A model generated the notes under the pieces. It made no database searches, was not told the DNA's origin, and was given only the letters and a program-made list of their open reading frames with translations. DNA of 64,000 bases from Rossellomorea aquimaris (lineage in GTDB: Bacteria; Bacillota; Bacilli; Bacillales; Bacillaceae_B), in NCBI RefSeq assembly GCF_008180865.1, contig NZ_VTEX01000001.1, positions 251,116 through 315,115 of the forward strand, given 5' to 3'. The position numbers and the translations under genes are program-made. Positions 61,615-64,000 of this stretch are shown piece by piece; the stretch's first letter is position 1, and every line of letters begins with the position of its first letter.

Positions 61615-61788
61615 TTAGTTGATTTCTAATTCTTCCTCAAAATAAAACGTGCCAGGATGTTCCTTTACGATGTATGAGTATCGTTTCATATTTTTTACGT
61701 ATTGCCATTTCAATATTGTCACTGTTTCGCCAGTTTCCTTTATCGTAACCATTGCGCCATTACTAAACCGATTTTTTGTGGATTTCAT
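61615..61788 (-). CDS. Small conserved-looking protein, 57 aa
   Basis: The internal ATG, after AAAGGGAGTG, was chosen. The product is MKSTKNRFSNGAMVTIKETG followed by TVTILKWQYVKNMKRYSYI and an EHPGTFYFEEELEIN end, a likely small SH3-like beta barrel with aromatic surface. No family name recalled; sequence style is conserved-looking rather than random. Confidence 0.7.
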   Translation of the reverse strand: MKSTKNRFSNGAMVTIKETGETVTILKWQYVKNMKRYSYIVKEHPGTFYFEEELEIN

Positions 61789-62129
61789 TGGGCACTCCCT
61801 TTCATATTCTCTCATTATACCATAGTTTACCCTTCATTTTAGAGTCCCATTAGTGATAAATCTCGATAAATATAATGGTAGCGCTTTAACGTGCATGAAG
61901 GTAGTAATGGTTAGTCATATCCAAAGACCATTTGATGGGGGAAGGTTATGTCAGAGGTCTGACTTTCAAAACTTCTCGTTGAAGAACTTGCTTATTTGTT
62001 TCATTACTGTTATTCTATAGAAGAATTATTTTTGTCCGGTATACGAGGGAAGAACAAGATTTGATTTTTCACCTGATATCGCAAGAATAGTAATACATTG
62101 TGTGTAAAGCACTTTAGGAGGCAACAAAC
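61789..62129 (+). promoter_or_regulatory. Cold-shock gene upstream region and long 5' UTR
   Basis: TTGCTT, 17 nt, TATTCT (61988-62016) is a good promoter, giving a leader of about 107 nt before the cold-shock ATG, as usual for csp mRNAs that fold differently in the cold. The first 170 nt show no convincing gene. Confidence 0.6.
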
Positions 62130-62330
62130 ATGGAAAATGGTAAAGTAAAATGGTTTAACGCAGAAAAAGGTTTCGGATTCATCGAAGTAGAAGGTGGAGA
62201 CGACGTATTCGTACACTTCTCAGCGATCCAAGGTGAAGGTTTCAAATCTCTTGACGAAGGTCAAGAAGTATCTTTCGACGTTGAACAAGGTGCTCGTGGA
62301 CCACAAGCAGCTAACGTACGTAAAGCATAA
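62130..62330 (+). CDS. cspD: Cold-shock protein (CspB/CspD type)
   Basis: This 66-aa OB-fold RNA chaperone has RNP1 KGFGFIEV and RNP2 VFVHFSAI and the full CSD pattern from [20 protein letters not shown] to [10 protein letters not shown]. Codon use is strongly biased toward preferred codons, as in highly expressed genes. AGGAGG lies before the ATG. It is closest to B. subtilis CspB/CspD; which one cannot be settled by eye. Confidence 0.93.
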   Translation: MENGKVKWFNAEKGFGFIEVEGGDDVFVHFSAIQGEGFKSLDEGQEVSFDVEQGARGPQAANVRKA

Positions 62331-62348
62331 TCTAACTTTACAACTCCA

Positions 62349-62380
62349 AAAACAGACTCATTCGTGAGTCTGTTTTTTTA
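62349..62380 (+). terminator. csp terminator
   Basis: ACAGACTCA pairs with TGAGTCTGT around TTCG, followed by seven Ts. Confidence 0.94.
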
Positions 62381-62489
62381 TGGAGATATTTAAGTAACCG
62401 GTGACATATTGAGAAATTTAAGGACGTCTTTCCAATATGTCTCAATTAAATCGGCCGCTATAAAAAGCAGCCTTCACATTCTCCAAAAT
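62381..62489. other. Intergenic spacer with no recognised feature
   Basis: About 110 nt between the csp terminator and the small minus-strand gene; no hairpin terminator for that gene was recognised. Confidence 0.35.
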
Positions 62490-62615
62490 TTATTTTCCTA
62501 AATCCTTCTTCGTCACTTCACTGCGGATATTGAGTTCTTTCGAGAATTCAGTATCGCCTTTTTTATTGTTTGGGTATTTGTTCTTTCGTTCACGATTATC
62601 ATTTTTATTAGTCAA
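62490..62615 (-). CDS. Small basic hydrophilic protein, 41 aa
   Basis: A TTG start, 8 nt after GGGAGGA, opens MTNKNDNRERKNKYPNNKKG, then DTEFSKELNIRSEVTKKDLG-K. It is Lys/Asn-rich and probably disordered. The good ribosome-binding site and clean reading frame support a real gene. Short Asn/Lys-rich proteins of this type are common in Bacillus, some in spores; no family assigned. Confidence 0.6.
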   Translation of the reverse strand: MTNKNDNRERKNKYPNNKKGDTEFSKELNIRSEVTKKDLGK

Positions 62616-62824
62616 CGTTGTTCCTCCCATTTGTAAGTAGTCAGTACATTCTTATTCTTAACCTGTGAATCATCCTTATCCTTGGTAAGAAAGGGAAAGA
62701 CACACACTTGGTGAGATATTTCCGCCTTGAAAGACTGGAATCATAATATCACCGTACATTCCTTTTTCCACCCATGATATAGTGAAGAAGCGGTAAATGA
62801 TCAAAGGGAAATGGGAGAGAGTAG

Positions 62825-63115
62825 ATGAAACAAATGTATGAAAAAGTCATTGAGTTTAGGGATGAACGAAATTGGGATGCCAATCATAATGAAAAGGATC
62901 TTGCCATTTCTATTTCATTAGAGGCAAATGAACTCCTGGAAAATTTCCAATGGAAAACAAGCCGGGAAGCAGTGGAAGCGACACGTCAAAATATTAAAGA
63001 AGAAATGGCTGATGTCCTGATTTATTTAGTCCAGCTGGCTGATAAAATGGATATCGACTTAGAAAAGGAAGTATATGAGAAGTTGGAAAAGAATGCACTG
63101 AAGTATCCGAAGTAA
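62825..63115 (+). CDS. MazG-like nucleotide pyrophosphohydrolase, 96 aa
   Basis: This all-alpha NTP-PPase has the metal-binding EExxE/D pattern: SLEANELLENF and EEMADVLIYLVQLADKMDID. These enzymes hydrolyse (d)NTPs to monophosphates, removing non-canonical nucleotides. The single-domain size fits MazG-like/YpjD-type proteins. GGGAGAGAG lies before the ATG. A bidirectional terminator separates it from the RpiR gene. Confidence 0.9.
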   Translation: MKQMYEKVIEFRDERNWDANHNEKDLAISISLEANELLENFQWKTSREAVEATRQNIKEEMADVLIYLVQLADKMDIDLEKEVYEKLEKNALKYPK

Positions 63116-63119
63116 TGAT

Positions 63120-63156
63120 TGGGGACGGATCTCCTGAAAAGGTCCGTCCCTTTTTA
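63120..63156. terminator. Bidirectional terminator between mazG-like and rpiR-like genes
   Basis: GGGACGGA pairs with GTCCGTCCC across a 12-nt loop, with Ts on the plus side. Confidence 0.88.
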
Positions 63157-63159
63157 CAA

Positions 63160-64000
63160 TTATATTTTCTTAATGGAAATCGCGTCACGCATTTTTTTCA
63201 GGGAAGATTTGGATAGATCTTTTCTCTTCATCATGGTGTTAACGTAGAGGGCATCGACAATACTAAGCTGACTGATTCTTGAAGCAAGTGCTTCAGATCG
63301 ATATTCGGTTTCTTGAGAAACTGTAAATAGAGGAATGTCGACCCCGATGCTTAAAGGTGATTTGGCAAAGTGAGTAATGGCGATGGTCGTTACCCGATTT
63401 TTCTTCGCTACGTCCAATACTTCCAATAAATCTTTGTTCGATCCTGAATGAGAGATAAAGACGATTACATCAGCATCGGTCAATTGTGAAGCGGAGATCA
63501 GCTGCATATGGGAATCGTTGTACGCAGTAGTGGTCATGCCTGTTCTGAGGAACTTATGATGCGCATCCATGGCAACAAACCCCGATCCACCCGTACCATA
63601 AAATTCTATTCTTCTGGCACTTATCATCCCTCGAATAGCTTTCGTAAACATTTCCTCGTTCAGCATGCTTAAAGAATCCTCTAATGTCCTGATATTGGAC
63701 CTGAACACTTTTTGGGCAATAACACCTTCAGAGTCCTCTTCATTGATTGTTTCATGAATATCTTTTATAGGTGTCACCAGGTCGGATGCAAGGGAAATCT
63801 TCATTGCCTGGTAGCCTTTAAAGCCCAGGCGTTTACAGAAACGGAAGACTGTAGCATCTGCAACGTTCAGTTCTTCTGCTACACCACTGATAGTGGAGTG
63901 GATAATTTTTTCTGGATTAGCAATAATAAAATCTGCAATCATCTTTTCTTTTTCACTGAATTGAGAGTAATAGGAACGGATACGAGGTAAACAATGCTGT
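63160..64000 (-). CDS. RpiR-family (MurR-like) regulator, 5' truncated
   Basis: The frame stays open to the window edge: before an internal Met it reads PRIRSYYSQFSEKEK, which is the conserved N-terminus of RpiR proteins, so that Met is not the start and the gene continues beyond the window. An N-terminal HTH_6 domain (VAEELNVADATVFRFCKRLG) is followed by a SIS sugar-phosphate-binding domain with FYGTGGSGFVAMDAH and VIVFISHSGSNKDLLEV. Such regulators control sugar or amino-sugar catabolism; the target genes probably lie off-window. Confidence 0.9.
   Translation of the reverse strand, partial: QHCLPRIRSYYSQFSEKEKMIADFIIANPEKIIHSTISGVAEELNVADATVFRFCKRLGFKGYQAMKISLASDLVTPIKDIHETINEEDSEGVIAQKVFRSNIRTLEDSLSMLNEEMFTKAIRGMISARRIEFYGTGGSGFVAMDAHHKFLRTGMTTTAYNDSHMQLISASQLTDADVIVFISHSGSNKDLLEVLDVAKKNRVTTIAITHFAKSPLSIGVDIPLFTVSQETEYRSEALASRISQLSIVDALYVNTMMKRKDLSKSSLKKMRDAISIKKI

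Noticed and set aside
61908..62021. 37-codon frame MVSHIQRPFDGGRLCQRSD... on the plus strand
   Set aside because: The ribosome-binding site is poor, the frame overlaps the cold-shock promoter, and the peptide shows no protein-like conservation.

Overview
The window is chromosomal DNA of a low-GC, endospore-forming Gram-positive bacterium of the family Bacillaceae. The evidence is the coding style (strong AGGAGG-type ribosome-binding sites, many TTG and GTG starts), the sporulation and competence genes, and a gene order that follows Bacillus subtilis from the yit region through yjz, yja and yjb to yjc. It is not B. subtilis itself. It has ClpB and a spoVA2-type operon, and it lacks several B. 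subtilis blocks at the expected junctions (arginine genes, app operon, thiamine genes). A marine or soil relative such as Rossellomorea is possible, but that is a guess from general resemblance.

Layout: 1-3.2 kb holds the end of a Gmad2-domain protein, two coupled small genes, yitU, yitV and yitW. 3-5.5 kb holds dispersed repeats, a 20-bp tandem array, an Fnr-like regulator, uppP and yjzC. 5.5-11.5 kb holds clpB under a CtsR box, yjzD, yjaU, yjaV, med and comZ. 11.7-18 kb holds fabH-fabF under a FapR box, yjaZ, a small membrane gene, yjbA and trpS with a tryptophan T-box. 18.4-24.4 kb is the oppABCDF operon with a CodY-type box at its promoter. 24.5-34.9 kb holds a DUF4015 glycosidase-like gene, yjbC, spx, mecA, a cardiolipin synthase, coiA, pepF, spxH and yjbI. 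35-43.8 kb holds cwlQ, yjbK, yjbL, the small alarmone synthetase yjbM, NAD kinase, yjbO, prpE, mgtE and yjbQ.

The accessory-looking part is 43.8-51.9 kb. One palindromic repeat is nested in another, and two 167-bp palindromic elements in opposite orientation bracket a 6.8-kb block. That block carries a DinB-like gene, fabI (FapR box), spore-coat genes cotO and cotY/Z, yjcA, a tiny Cys-rich gene, a YhcN/YlaJ lipoprotein-spoVAC-spoVAD-spoVAE-DUF421 operon and yjcZ. After it come spoVIF, a metallo-beta-lactamase-fold gene, a second DUF421 gene, yjcF-yjcG-yjcH, a PgpA-like gene, a TAXI-TRAP transporter operon, a lone divergent tRNA-Val(GAC), a cold-shock gene, a MazG-like gene and an RpiR-family regulator cut by the window edge.

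Functional links: Spx, its adaptors SpxH and MecA, Med, ComZ and CoiA form a proteolysis and competence set. FapR boxes tie fabH-fabF and fabI together although they lie 33 kb apart. The coat, spoVA, yjcA, yjcZ and spoVIF genes form a late-sporulation block. All coordinates and motifs were read by eye. Family names come from recognised sequence patterns, not from a database search.
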